Below are positions 34,807-45,999 of a stretch of 64,000 bases of DNA, piece by piece. The stretch comes from Neonectria sp. B-13 (lineage: Eukaryota; Ascomycota; Sordariomycetes; Hypocreales; Nectriaceae). The notes beneath the pieces are model-generated. The model ran no database searches and was not told the origin of the DNA. It saw nothing but the letters and a program-made list of their open reading frames with translations. A program made the translations under genes and the position numbers. Numbering within the stretch: the first letter of the stretch is position 1; every line of letters begins with the position of its first letter. The stretch lies in contig NOKP01000002.1 of NCBI GenBank assembly GCA_002682825.1, positions 935,132 through 999,131 of the forward strand, given 5' to 3'.

Positions 34807-35274
34807 GCTTGATCGATACGGATGCTAATGCAGGTTGATGACAGCGGCAGGTGCTTCTTGTCTTGGGAGTTGATGACGAGCAATTTTATTGCTGTTTCAC
34901 CGAGTCACCGCCCCTTAGTACTAGCCCCATGCAGCTGTCATCAACCTGCATTAGCGCCAAAACCCTATTCTAAGTGATCCCGCGGAATCCATCAACTCCG
35001 CAGGCTCCGTGGGGTCCGGCGCATGGACTCCATAGTGATACTCCAAAGAACGCACCTGTATCGTCCACAAACACCATAGCCAGCATTCTGTCGTTTTCGT
35101 CCTGATGATCGGAGTTGACGGGTGGAGTGACCGAGCGGAGTTGCTTGGTAATATCTATCATGATTTCTATGGAGTAAGCCTGAATTCAACTCAGTTTGTC
35201 GTATAAATGGTGGTCCAAGCCACTTCAAACATTCATCACCAGCGCCATTCATCACAAAGCCCTGTACATTGACC
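34807..35274. promoter_or_regulatory. Divergent bZIP / NmrA promoter
   Basis: This 468-bp shared upstream region contains a perfect 22-bp inverted repeat and a TATAAAT at 35202-35208, 67 bp before the NmrA-like ATG. A 63-codon minus-strand frame (35161-34970) lies inside it without recognisable similarity. Confidence 0.65.
34824..34955. repeat. Perfect 22-bp inverted repeat in the divergent promoter
   Basis: The arm at 34824-34845 starts GCTAATGCAGG and ends GATGACAGC. The arm at 34934-34955 is its exact reverse complement, starting GCTGTCATC. The arms are separated by 88 bp, and flanking bases do not continue the match. The left arm ends about 20 bp upstream of the bZIP start codon. It could be a paired operator for a dimeric regulator or the ends of a tiny inserted element. 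Confidence 0.9.
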
Positions 35275-36454
35275 ATGTCTACCATTAAAGTCGCCATCGT
35301 CGGCGCCACCGGCCAGACCGGCTCTACCATCATCAATGCCCTGCTTGAATCAACCACGCCGCAATTCGTGAGCACTTTCTGCGCCTTTCACATCCGAGAT
35401 GTTAACAAAACACATTTAGAACATCACGGCCCTGACAAGGGAATCCTCTCTGCAGAAGCCTGATGTGCTCGATCTTGCTAAAAGAGGTGTCGAAATTGTC
35501 GCTATCGATCTTGCAGGCTCCGAGAAGGAGTTGCAAAAGGTGCTTGTGGGGATAGATGTTGTCATCTCTGCTATCTATGCTGGCAGTGTGATGGCTGAGG
35601 TTCCTCTCATCAACGCTTCTAAAGCTGCAGGTGTCAAACGGTATCTGCCTTGTTTCTTCGCGACTGTTGCGCCTCCCAAGGGGGTTTTGATGTTGAGAGA
35701 ACTGGTAACATACCCAACGCAGACCTGTCGTTTGGTGCATGCACTGACGGACAACTTTAGAAAGAGGATGTGCTGAACCACATCAAAAAGATACATTTGC
35801 CCTACACCGTTGTTGACGTCGGTTGGTGGTATCAACTCACCTTACCCCGCCTTCCGTCTGGCCGCATCGACTACGCTGTCATGCAGACAGCAGATGGTAT
35901 TGCTGGGGACGGAAACATACCTTCTTCTGTGACAGACTCGCGCGACATTGGAAGATATGTAGCCCGTATTATTTCGGACCCTCGGACTCTGAACCGTATG
36001 GTTCTTGCATACAACGAAGTCTTGACCCAGAACGAGATCTATGAATTGTTGGAAGGCCTTGGTGGTGAAAAGCTTGAACGCAAATATGTAAGTTCCCTCG
36101 ACTGATTATCAAAATTAGCTGTGATGAGCAATTCTGACCATGTGGCAGGTTCCTGCTGAAGCTATCGAAACCAGAATTGCTGAGATGGAGGCTACGAAAC
36201 CAACTCCCGATTCCTTTGAGTTCATAACGCTAGCTCAGCACCAGTATTGGTACTCTTGCGGCGTCCGTGGTGACAACACTCCTGAAAATGCCCAATATCT
36301 GGGTTACCTCCTCACGAAGGATTTGTATCCGGATCTGAAGGGTACCAGCCTGGCAACATACACGCAGGAAGTCATCGATGGAAAGGGGAAGAGAGCATAT
36401 GAGCATCTCAATGATCCGCTGGCTGCTAGGGCTAGCTCTGCAATTCAGAAGTAG
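35275..36454 (+). CDS. NmrA-like / isoflavone-reductase-like NAD(P)-binding protein
   Basis: Four exons (35275-35367, 35420-35704, 35761-36087, 36149-36454) with introns of 52, 56 and 61 nt, all GT...AG, give 336 aa in exact frame. The N-terminus VAIVGATGQTGSTI is the GxxGxxG dinucleotide-binding loop of atypical short-chain dehydrogenases. KPDVLDLAKRGVEIVAIDL, DVVISAI, AAGVKRYLPCFFA and YTVVDVGWWYQLTLP follow the NmrA/isoflavone-reductase pattern. Members either reduce small aromatic substrates or act as redox-sensing regulators without catalysis; the sequence does not decide between these. The divergent bZIP neighbour makes a regulatory role or shared regulon plausible. Confidence 0.87.
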
Positions 36455-37549
36455 GGTAGTTACAGTCAGTCTAGGCAGTTCTACCTTACCCACTGATACC
36501 ACGCTAGCTACAGCTTCCTTCGTCCACCTGATTCTGCGATTATATACACGTATCTTAATCACGATGGCATAGCGTCGGGCCCGAAGCCAGAACTCAAATA
36601 AGCTTAGCTTCTTCAATATCTTTCAAAATATCCGCAAAGACATGGTCCCGCCCTCGCGCCTTTCTGACACCCATGATAATAAGAAAGTATGCTGTTTTTA
36701 TTGTGATCCTGTTCTGGTGGCCTAGTTCTCCAACCAACAACTTTCGGTTCCTCCTCCATGATAGGAATAGACGAGTGGTCAAAGCCAAGTGGAGAAGTCG
36801 TTGGTACTTCGGAAAACTCATGACGGTATGACGCCACACCCCTCATGAAGGTGTAAACATAAAGACCTTTGGATCATAATTCCAGGTCGTGTGGGCCAAA
36901 TCCCTCCGTCTCCCGCCAACTTTTGAAGGTGGATATGTTGGCCAGCCGTTGCTCATACACACCGTCGTTTCCGTAGATTTGACCCCATTCCCATGGCGCC
37001 AGTGGTGTGAGACAGACGAAACACTGGTTCAAGGATCCAAAATTCCACCTCGCAAGCCAAGGGATGGGACTTAGGTCCAAATTGCCCAGCTGTGCTATCG
37101 GTCAGTATCAGTTCCTGCGGAAGCCCCATTGCGCTAGTCTCTATAGGAAGATGCAGACGACGGCGCCTCTATGTAATTAGGGCTCCTTCTGAAACTGGGC
37201 CATTACGGCCATGGCCTGTCACCATGGCCTAGCAGAGAAGTTGCGGCAAACGACACACGCATCTCGCCCGAGCCGTGGTAGCGTGCTGCATGACACTCAA
37301 TGAATAGGGGGACATAAATTTCATCACACAGACAAGTTCCTTCCAGGACGTACATTCAGAGGTAGACAACCGAATCGAACAACATTCCGTAGTCACCGTT
37401 ACATACCCCAAACCCAGTTTACATGTGGCTAGACGACCCTGAAGCTTGCCCGATCTAGGGACGTCAACGTCTTGTTTTAAAATGCCGTTATCAAGGACTT
37501 AAAAAGCATATTTGTTGATACGGACGGCGGTCTTTCACGATAGGTCGTA
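36455..37549. other. Intergenic, no gene seen
   Basis: About 1.1 kb downstream of the NmrA-like gene. Short frames on the minus strand (for example 36839-36594) show no family features. Confidence 0.5.
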
Positions 37550-37936
37550 GTGTCACTCTTGAGCGTACCTAATCCAGACTACGTCCGAATGCAAGGGCTA
37601 TGGTCGCTATGCGATGCACCTCTCGCGACCAATTGGTTGAACGACGCAAGTCAGGTATACGAAGCGGTTTGTAACATCCCTCCACCCTCCACCCTGAGCA
37701 TCGTGGGCCCTGCCTTGAAATACAACCTTGGTATGGTCTATGCGACGCTTGCGAAATACGACGACGCTGAGCAGATGTTCCATGACGCCTTGAACACTTT
37801 TTACGCTTATAAAAAACCAGCTGCTTCACGATCTGAGCCCCCGGTGCTCTCTGGCGGCAATCCTAGGCCAAGGGTATTTGCCCCCCCAGAGTCAACGAAC
37901 ATTCCGTTTACCTTCACCCTCGGGGCATGTTGCTAA
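37550..37936 (+). pseudogene. Orphan TPR-repeat fragment
   Basis: A 128-codon frame contains one good tetratricopeptide-like unit, ALKYNLGMVYATLAKYDDAEQMFHDALNTF, of the kinesin-light-chain type found in the C-terminal arrays of fungal STAND proteins. The preceding residues (ASQVYEAVCNIPPP) resemble the end of a prior helix pair. No NTPase or other domain lies nearby in frame, and the tail after YAYKKPA is non-repetitive. It is most likely a remnant of a larger TPR protein. Confidence 0.45.
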
Positions 37937-38634
37937 TCTAAACATCGGTGTTCGGGAAGTCTCCGATGATGGCTGAGAGCACGTCTGGTGGAATGCGACG
38001 GCAGGGCTCATGCTGCTCCACGGGTCTCAAGGCGATGTTGGCGATGTTGAAGTACTCAACCAGAAATGGGAGGTAAATGGCGACCTGAGCGCGACAACTG
38101 ATGACCATCTGAAGTTGGTAAACTACAGCAGGGCGAAGACATGCTACAATTGGGAATAGGCCGAGGAGTAATTGCAGCGCGCTTTGAAAGGCCTTGAATC
38201 GCTCGGGTATCTCCAATCTTGGTGGACTCCGGAGGAAAACAGTGAAAATTGGTGGATAGCCGATACTGAGACGATTCTGTCTATGGTTGAGTAGAAGTTG
38301 TAGCTGAGGGGCGAGAATGCAATCCAGGAAAAAAAAACTTAATGTAGGGACCGTGCCAGAGGGTGAGAATTCAACCAGGGAGATAGACCTATGTGTCGCT
38401 GAAGGGGGTTCAGCCGAAGGGTATAACTAGCGAGGAGGCTTAGTAACAAGACTAGCGATCAGCTAAGTCTTCAACGTACAGTCTCACGTCTGACTGTGAC
38501 CCGTTTTCGCGTAAGCGCACACTCGAACACATGCGTGAAGCAGGATAACGAGATTCCACAAATTCACAAAGAAGCTGAAGCCTTGGATACTTAGGAGACA
38601 CACAGCTCTGCAAACCATCCGCGACGCCGACACG
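37937..38634. other. Promoter region of the Zn2Cys6 gene, with an unrecognised minus frame
   Basis: About 700 bp. A minus-strand frame of 92 codons (38216-37938) reads like protein (LPFLVEYFNIANIALRPVE) but I do not recognise it. The rest should contain the promoter of the downstream regulator. Confidence 0.4.
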
Positions 38635-40286
38635 ATGCCCCTACCAAACGCCGCAAAGCCCCCGCAACCACGAAAAACACGGTCAAGCACCCCGCGAGCT
38701 AGGACCGGCTGTAGCACTTGTCGGTAAGTTCTGTCTAACAACTTCTGGAAGAATCAAGTCATCGGCTCATTCGTGACGAAAGAACGCGACACGTCAAATG
38801 CGACGAGACGCGGCCGTCCTGTCTCAAGTGCGTCAAGGCTGGGTGGAAGTGCGATGGCTACCCGACAAAGACTGGCATCGAGAGTGCTCCAGAAAACACC
38901 TCCCAAAGTCTAGTCACCACGACGTCAGCGAAATCCCTCAACATCACCACATACTCGCTTCCCTTCCGAATCCCAGGGAGCCAGAAAGACCGCCAAATGC
39001 TGCACTACTTCTGCGTGCAAGGGGCCTCCGACATGTCCGGGTTCTTGTCATCTGATTTCTGGTCTCAGACGGTTCTGCGGGACAGTCACCAGGAGCCTGC
39101 CGTGCGCCAAGCTCTCGTGGCGCTGAGCTCACTGCATCTCGACTACGTGACGACAGATTCAACCGGCGCCGAGGTCGCAGGAGAGGAAACACTGCGGAAT
39201 TACGGGAAAGCCATTCGTGCATTGCAGAAACGAATCGCCAACCCCAGCAACGATCCAACCAAAGTAGTCCTCATCTGTTGCGTTCTCTTCTACTGCTTTG
39301 AGAGCACTGTTGGTAACACCGAGGCCGCCATGAAGCATCTTAGCAACGGACTGCATATATTGGCTTCTTATCCGCCAAAGCAAAACCACAAAGTCCACGA
39401 TGGTGGTGACATGGAATTCTTGTCCGATATTCTTGCTCGACTAGACCTGCAGGCGACCTTGTTTAACGATGCCCGCACACCGCTCCTCACCTTGACATCC
39501 GACGAGGAGCGCGAACATGGCATTACCAGTTTATCCGGAAGCGACACATTCTCCACCTTGCGCGACGCGCAAAGATCGTTGGATAAACTGCAGAATTGGT
39601 TAACTCACTTGCTCACAAAAACCGTCTCTTACAAGGGCCAACCATTGCGGTCTATTCCTCTCCTCATTATTATAGAGAAGCGAAATTTGTCCACGGAACT
39701 CAGTCGGTGGTCACAGCAGTTCGAAACATGGCACGCGGCAAATCAAGCAACCAACGAACAGACGCTTTGTGGTATTCAAATACTTCTCATCAACCATAGA
39801 ATATTCCAGATGATGACTGCCTCGGTTCTCCCAGATGATCCCGAAGTATTCGGCTCTTCACCCAACCTCGCCGCTGAGGAGGTGATTGAGCGTGTGGAAT
39901 ACATTCTGCAGTCGACTCAAGAGCAAACTACGACCGCGCAAACAGCAGCAAACCCCCGACGGAACTTTTCATCCGAAACTGGAATCATCGCACCGCTCTT
40001 TCTATTAGCGGTGAAGTGTGCAGATCAGTCAGTGTGCGAAAGAGCTAGTAAGCTGCTCGCTACATGCAGGAGGCGAGAAGGCCTATACGACGCTTCAGAA
40101 ATGGTCGCCCTGCTCAAGCACCTGGACGAGGTCAAGTCACAGCGACGATTAATGTACGAAAAAGCCGGCGTCATGAAGATTGTGGACGGATCGCTGGAGT
40201 ACTGGGCAGCAGATTTGTTCACCGACATGACAGGTGGGATGGATACGATTGGAAAGCCCACGGCTATGAACAACACCACTATTTAA
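38635..40286 (+). CDS. Zn2Cys6 transcription factor (fungal-specific)
   Basis: Two exons, 38635-38723 and 38783-40286, are joined by a 59-nt intron (GTAAGT...CGAAAG), giving 530 aa. The intron splits the DNA-binding zinc cluster: exon 1 ends in RTGCSTCR and exon 2 continues TRHVKCDETRPSCLKCVKAG, then WKCDGYP. The six cysteines follow the C-x2-C-x6-C-x6-C-x2-C-x6-C spacing. The rest is an all-helical fungal transcription-factor domain (RQALVALSSLHLDY, VVLICCVLFYCFESTVGNTEAAMKHL). Taking the first ATG of the long second exon would lose the DNA-binding domain. Targets are unknown; it lies 10 kb from the polyketide cluster and next to an aspartic protease gene. Confidence 0.88.
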
Positions 40287-40357
40287 CAAGGGTTTACCGA
40301 ATTAAGCTAATGTAAATTTACTCAAACACCCTCATCACCCGTATATGTTTAGAAGCA

Positions 40358-41731
40358 TTACAGCAGAGCGACCAGAGCTTGACAAAATAGGGCGAGAGAG
40401 GTAATCGACCAGAGCCCAGTAGCAAGAGCAGAGGCAGAAGAAGCGGGAACACTGTCACCATCACCATCACCGTTGTCACTGTCGCTTCCATTTCCCTTCC
40501 CTTTCCCACTGTCAGTTGTATTGCCGCTGGTTCGGGCGGCGAATCGCATCTCGTCCTTGCCAAAGTCATACACCGATACCACATTCTTGAGGAATGCGTC
40601 CCCCAAGAAATGGAGCGTCACACCCAGGCCCTCTGCCGGGCTATTCACGCTGGAGTAACAGAAGCCGCTGGCGTCTTGGATGATCATGTCCGCTGGGTTG
40701 TGGTAGAAGGTGTGTCCATCAATCTCGATTCCGAGGGGGGGTGTCTCTGCGTCACAGTCAACGACATAGATGCCGTACTCCTCGTTGTAAACTGCCGGTG
40801 GGACAAATTCAGCGTTAATCTCGTCCGCGAGTTCCTGTGGAAGCATGTTCATTTGGTTGCCGCTATCCACCACCGCCTGAAACTCTGTCGAATTGGTAGT
40901 TCGGGACGCATTCGATGGCGAGCCCCAGGTCACGCCGTCGACAGTCAATGTCATGAGGGTGATCTGGCTGACTCCGCCAGTGTACAGGTCCGGTAGGTCC
41001 TTTGTGACCTCGATCGGAGCAACCGCCCAGTCATTGCTATGAGCCACGGGCGGGAGCTCGCCCAGGCCGAGCCAGCCACCAAGTCCAGTCGATGAATTGC
41101 GAGGGAGCCTTTCGATGGCCATGCTATACCAAGGCTCGACAAGTCCCTTTTTATACATGCTGACGAAGAGCGGATCGTAGACGGCGCGGTTGAGTAGCAA
41201 AGAGTCGTTGTCGAGCGTGGCGCCGTAATGGGCAGATGTCAGGGGCGGATATCCCAAGCCGAGAATGCCACTGTTCAGGCCGTCACCCTTATCGGTAGAC
41301 CGATTGACAATGCCGACCTTCTGATTTGGGACGGTAATGCCACCGAGGGTGACGTTCTCGTAGCCGACTTTGCCCAAAGCAATACCCGTCCCGTACTGTA
41401 CACCGAACGTCTGATTGGAGACATATTCCATCGATGCGGGCACGTCGTAGGTTGGGCCGAAAAGGCACTCTTCCTGCGAAATATCACCATTGTCCGTGGC
41501 GTTGACGCATTGGAAGTCCTTTGTGACGACCCAAGCATCACTGCTTCCTGTGTCGACTAGCAGGAGAAAGGATTGGTCGCCGAATTGAACCTCGACGTCG
41601 AAGACAATGGCGTATCCGGTTGCCGTCATGGGTGCAGGATTGGATTGGACGTGGCGGCGTCGGAGCGGTGCAACTGAGCCGGCCACGAGGGGGGCGGTTG
41701 TCGCCGCGAGGGCAAGGGTTGTGAGAAGCAT
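40358..41731 (-). CDS. Secreted, probably GPI-anchored pepsin-type aspartic protease (A1)
   Basis: From ATG 41731 the protein is 457 aa and starts with a signal peptide (MLLTTLALAATTAPLVAGS). A dibasic/tribasic site (LRRRHVQ) suits pro-peptide cleavage. The first catalytic motif is intact: LLLVDTGSSDAWV. The flap and fold blocks FGVQYGTGIALGKVGYENV and GILGLGYPP are present. The second aspartate is in FQAVVDSGNQMNMLP, where the family normally has DSGT or DTGT. The C-terminus is Ser/Gly/Asp-rich and ends in a hydrophobic tail (ALATGLWSITSLALFCQALVALL), typical of a GPI anchor as in yapsins. An in-frame extension to 41887 exists but a TATATAA on the minus strand near 41836 favours the shorter start. 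Confidence 0.9.
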   Translation of the reverse strand: MLLTTLALAATTAPLVAGSVAPLRRRHVQSNPAPMTATGYAIVFDVEVQFGDQSFLLLVDTGSSDAWVVTKDFQCVNATDNGDISQEECLFGPTYDVPASMEYVSNQTFGVQYGTGIALGKVGYENVTLGGITVPNQKVGIVNRSTDKGDGLNSGILGLGYPPLTSAHYGATLDNDSLLLNRAVYDPLFVSMYKKGLVEPWYSMAIERLPRNSSTGLGGWLGLGELPPVAHSNDWAVAPIEVTKDLPDLYTGGVSQITLMTLTVDGVTWGSPSNASRTTNSTEFQAVVDSGNQMNMLPQELADEINAEFVPPAVYNEEYGIYVVDCDAETPPLGIEIDGHTFYHNPADMIIQDASGFCYSSVNSPAEGLGVTLHFLGDAFLKNVVSVYDFGKDEMRFAARTSGNTTDSGKGKGNGSDSDNGDGDGDSVPASSASALATGLWSITSLALFCQALVALL

Positions 41732-43930
41732 GACTGAAATAGGAGAGTAGATGGTTCCTTGAATGGGTGAGAGAGTTGAGGGTGAGATGCAGTGATGATT
41801 GTATGTTGGGACTGGGCTCGACAATATTGTTATATACTTCCAAGAATCTTCATAACTGAGTGCAATACTCCAGTTGAGCAGACGCATCTGAATAGTTGAA
41901 GCATCGTGATTGGTCTCCGCGTGTATTTCACTGTCCGAGCGTGGAGTCGCAAGCTTCCGAGGCTGTGCTCACACATCAGCCACGGGCTAGTGTTCTATCA
42001 AAGTCCTCGTCTATTGGCTGCGTCGCCATCGGCACCGTCGACTTCGCCCAAGCATCTCTTTTCTGAGCTTTGCAGGGCTGAGCGCCTGGCTTTGGTGGAC
42101 GATGTGACGTCGGCGGGGCGTTGGAAGCTAAATGCCTTCCTTTCATTGGGCGTGGCGTGTATTTCGAAATCCTTGCTCCACCAGCTAGGCTTACCAGCGA
42201 AGCATCAAGTCGATAATTATGCCGTACTGGGTACGGATACTACTACACGGAATTGGATGTCGGACAATATCAGGGGCAAGGCTGAAGACACGGGTCTGTT
42301 CAAGTGAGCACATGAGGTCGCCTTCCAATATGACAAATTCTTGCTACAAATGATTATTATCTTGAATTTCAATGGTGCCAACACTTCTGTCCCACCAGCA
42401 TCATCGGCTTGTCCCACCTCTGGAGTCTACGGTGTTACACTGTTGAGTGTTTGCGTTGCAGTTTGTTGTCCACGTCACCCACGAAAACCATTTGCACCAC
42501 GTCGCGGCCAACCGATTTCTTCAGTTCGGCACCCGTGGAGTCGTTTTCACAATCTCCGTGTTTCATTTCTCATTGTGTGCGACTGCGTGCTCGGGTTGGC
42601 TCATCCATATTATTCTATAAAAGCAACAGGATCTGACTCAAGCTTCCACAGTATTCTCTCCTTCGCAACCTTCTAAATCAATCTTCGACACAGATTTCCC
42701 TTATATAAACGAGAATTTGCGGTATCGGCAATGGGGCGCTATTATATCCCGCACCTACGATCCTCGAGCCTGGCCTATACCCAGGATCGAACCCTGCAAA
42801 CCCCTCAATGTTCTGAGAAACCAGCTTAAGAGCACCGAAGGCGGCAGTACCCTCCCTTCGATTATAGATATACAAGAAATTGCACACAACAGAGTCCCTG
42901 GGCAGGATGCAGATGATGATGAGCCTCAATCACAACTGTGGCAGCGACGGACGAACAATTCCTCACTTATACATACGAGCACCAGAATCATTAGATTCGG
43001 GTCACCTCCGAAAGAGTTCACGAGGGTCTACGAGACACGACCGAAACCGGGTAGATTCAGACATTCGAAATTCACCTTCGAGAAGAGAGAAAGCCCCCAG
43101 AAGAGCCTCCTATTTATCCTCCCCTTGAAAGCTCCAATCATGTCGAAGTTCGGTGTATGCCGGCTCGGCCAATTACCCAACAGCATCACCGCCCTGCGAA
43201 GACAAACTACTATCCCTGACAGAGACTAATCAATGGAGTCTCTGATGCGACCGACCAAACCGTGCTGGAAACAACTCAACCCGATGACCAATACGAAGGA
43301 TTGGATGGAGGATTGATGGAAGGCTTGCTGGACTGATATGCAATCATCAGACATGCACAGCTATGCCAGTGGCAAAGCGGCACTTATCGAAGACACCTGC
43401 ATGGGTACGCCAAGACGGGAGAAGCACATGGCGAGCGTGGTAGAGGCACATCAGACAAACGTAGCTCGGAACAAACTATCGAACAGGCGAAGATCAGGAA
43501 CAAAAGGGTACAAGGATTAAGGTTTCTCTGTAATCATTATGTACTAGTCTAACACTTAGGTAGCTTAAATTCATGAGCCTGTCACTCATTTCCACACTGT
43601 GCTGTGCGGATGTGACTTCCTTGTTGTCTTTTGTCGTGTAATCAGTAGGCATATCACGTTTGCAAACTTGGAGAACGCTCCGTCAAATGAGTTGTCACGG
43701 TAATAGTCAAATCTTTTATGATTTCTAATCAATCTATCTTAAAATCAAGGACGAGTCCTTGCTATCAAAATGAAGTAAGAGGGGAGATATGTAAGGTTTA
43801 TCGATGCTCTTCATCAAACTGATAGTTGTCATGGGTTCTCAACGTAGCTCTGTGTTGAAGAGAGCGCTATGAAGTCCCAGGCAACACCTCATACTATAGA
43901 TCAAAAACACCTGGTAGAATTACATCCTCC
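41732..43930. other. Gene-poor spacer with one unrecognised frame
   Basis: About 2.2 kb. The left part contains the protease promoter (TATATAA on minus near 41836). A plus-strand frame at 42717-43229 (170 codons) is Arg- and Pro-rich with no recognisable domain; I do not call it a gene. No RNA gene is convincing. Confidence 0.45.
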
Positions 43931-45095
43931 CTAAGCACCCTCCTCGTCGGTCAGAGGTCGGTCCAGTCCGAGTCTCGTTCTGGTGCTGTACGTCTCAATG
44001 GACGAAGCGCCATCAGCTTCGGTGACCAGCTCCTTGCGGCGGGTATCAACCAAAAGACGGATCAAATCCGGTCGCATGTAGTGGCCCGCAAAGTCGGCAA
44101 GGACTTTGGTGAGGTGGTTCTCGTTCAAGTCGATGTCCACAAACAGCAGGCCGTCGAAATCCTTCTCGGGCTTGACGACCAAGCTGCCGTCAGGTCGGTA
44201 GATGCGAGCATGGCCGTTGTAGGGAGCCGTGTCCGTCTCAGGCTCGACGCCCTCGGGCGTGTTAATGCGCAGGCCCTCGACCGACAGGCGCTGGAAGGGC
44301 GCGAGAGTCCAGGTGCCAGTCTCGATGGCGTAGGCGGGAGTGACCAAGTCGGACGCCGTGTTGGCGTAGTTGGTCGCAGGGTCAGGGGCAACCTGGCGCT
44401 CGATGCCGGGGTACACGGGCCAGCTGGCGACGTGAATTTGCTCGCCGGCCGAGACGTTGAGGGACTTGAGGAACGGGTTCATGTTCTCCCAGCAGTTGAG
44501 CTGGCCGAGGCGGCCGATTTCTGTCTCGGACACGGACATGAAGGTATCGCCAGATCCGTCGCCGTAGACGAGCTTCTCCACGTGCGTGGGCTTGATCTTG
44601 CGGCGGAGGTTGATGACGGCTCCGTCAGGGCCGATCAGCACCTGGGACAGGTACAGAGTAGCGTGGTCAATCTCGGAGAAGCCCAGCGAAACAAAGATCT
44701 GGTTGTCGCGGGCGGCGCGGCGAATTCGGCGCATCTCCTCGGAATCGACAGCCATCGAGTTCTCGCGGTACCTCTTCAGCATGGGCAGAGACTGAAGATA
44801 AGTGATCTTCCACATCCAGTAGGGGTAGCCAGGAATCCCTTGGAATTGTCAGCAGCTGGATTAAATCCTAGGAGGTGAATTTGGTAATTTGGAATATCAC
44901 ATACAAACTTCCGGGAAAGCGACGAGCTTGCAGCCAGCTTGTCCGGCTTCATTGATGAAGTCAATGGTCTTCCTGACACCGCCCTCCAGATCGAACCACT
45001 AGCGCCAGTTAACAGCCATACTGATATTTCAGTTTCAAAAGTCTTACTCCGGGCTCTGAGGTAACGGCAGCGGCCTTGTACTTGGTGATAGCCAT
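43931..45095 (-). CDS. Cyanide hydratase (nitrilase superfamily)
   Basis: Three exons, 45095-45048, 44998-44905 and 44838-43931, with introns of 49 and 66 nt, give 349 aa in exact frame. The start [20 protein letters not shown] is the characteristic N-terminus of fungal cyanide hydratases, which convert HCN to formamide. The nitrilase catalytic triad is visible: Glu in AFPEVWIPGYPYW, Lys in [11 protein letters not shown], and Cys in [12 protein letters not shown]. Other family blocks include [34 protein letters not shown] and [26 protein letters not shown]. These enzymes form long helical oligomers and are cyanide-inducible in pathogens of cyanogenic plants. The tail after [12 protein letters not shown] is shorter than in the relatives I know. 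TATAAAG on the minus strand at 45225-45219 is a likely TATA box. Confidence 0.93.
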
Positions 45096-45999
45096 GTTGA
45101 AAGTTTGCGATGATGAATTTCTAAGAATTCAAGAGGATCTGAGGTGATTTGTTGTGTTGTATTGAGTGTGAGTGATGAGAGAATTGTATAGCCTTTCGAT
45201 GGAAGGGAATGCAAGTGTCTTTATACGTAGGGACGAGCCAACTTGTGGATGTATGCTTGCACCTTTGACATTGTAACTGAAAGCTTCTCGGGAATCGGGA
45301 TTCGGACGGGCATTCTCGGACACTGTCGTGTTACTGCTACTGAAACCCTCCACTACCATGTGCTGCATGAAAACATATTCGTAAGCCATCACATGAAAGT
45401 AGAGTAAATGCGACGACAGGCAATCCATGACATGCAGCATTAAGGCACTCACTAGGGTCGAGTCCTTGGTGCATGTTTCAATTTCAGGGATCTTTTATTC
45501 GACCTCATCCACTTCCGGAACCAATTATCTATGACGATGGATTGGTTTACGTGAGCATGCACGACTCCATATATTGCTTAACATGCACCAAAGTTTAAAA
45601 TAGGTCGACGTATACTATTGTTACAGAGAAGACTACTACAGGTACCTCAGTGCAGTCTGTCAATTGAACAATTCATCGCCCTTCGTTGTGGAGAAACAAA
45701 CTGGGACATGCAACAGTGCAGAAAGGTACAGATTCATACGTAAACTCTCGCTGATCTTCAGCGGTTCTCTGACCGAATAAGCATCTCAAACTGCACAAAC
45801 CCTTCGTAACTGTGGAACATGTATGCGGAAGGGTCGGAGCACAGAGCGATCGCGAGAACTTCCGAAGTCAGGCTCTATTCGAAATTGAACGGTGACAACA
45901 ATATAATTGGAACCTGAGTTGTTGAGCGGCGAAGACGGCCCCGCAAGATATTCCTAGATGGTTCTCAGCCAAGGAACTGCCGCCTGCAAAGGCACATTT

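Noticed and set aside
42770..42830. tRNA-like T-arm (TTCGATC loop on the minus strand)
   Set aside because: The stem does not pair properly, and no A-box, anticodon arm or acceptor stem can be built around it.
42717..43229. 170-codon plus-strand frame between protease and cyanide hydratase
   Set aside because: No domain, odd composition, and overlapping frames of similar size; not enough support for a gene.
44081..44878. 265-codon plus-strand frame over the cyanide hydratase
   Set aside because: Antisense shadow; the minus strand encodes the full nitrilase triad and spans this frame.
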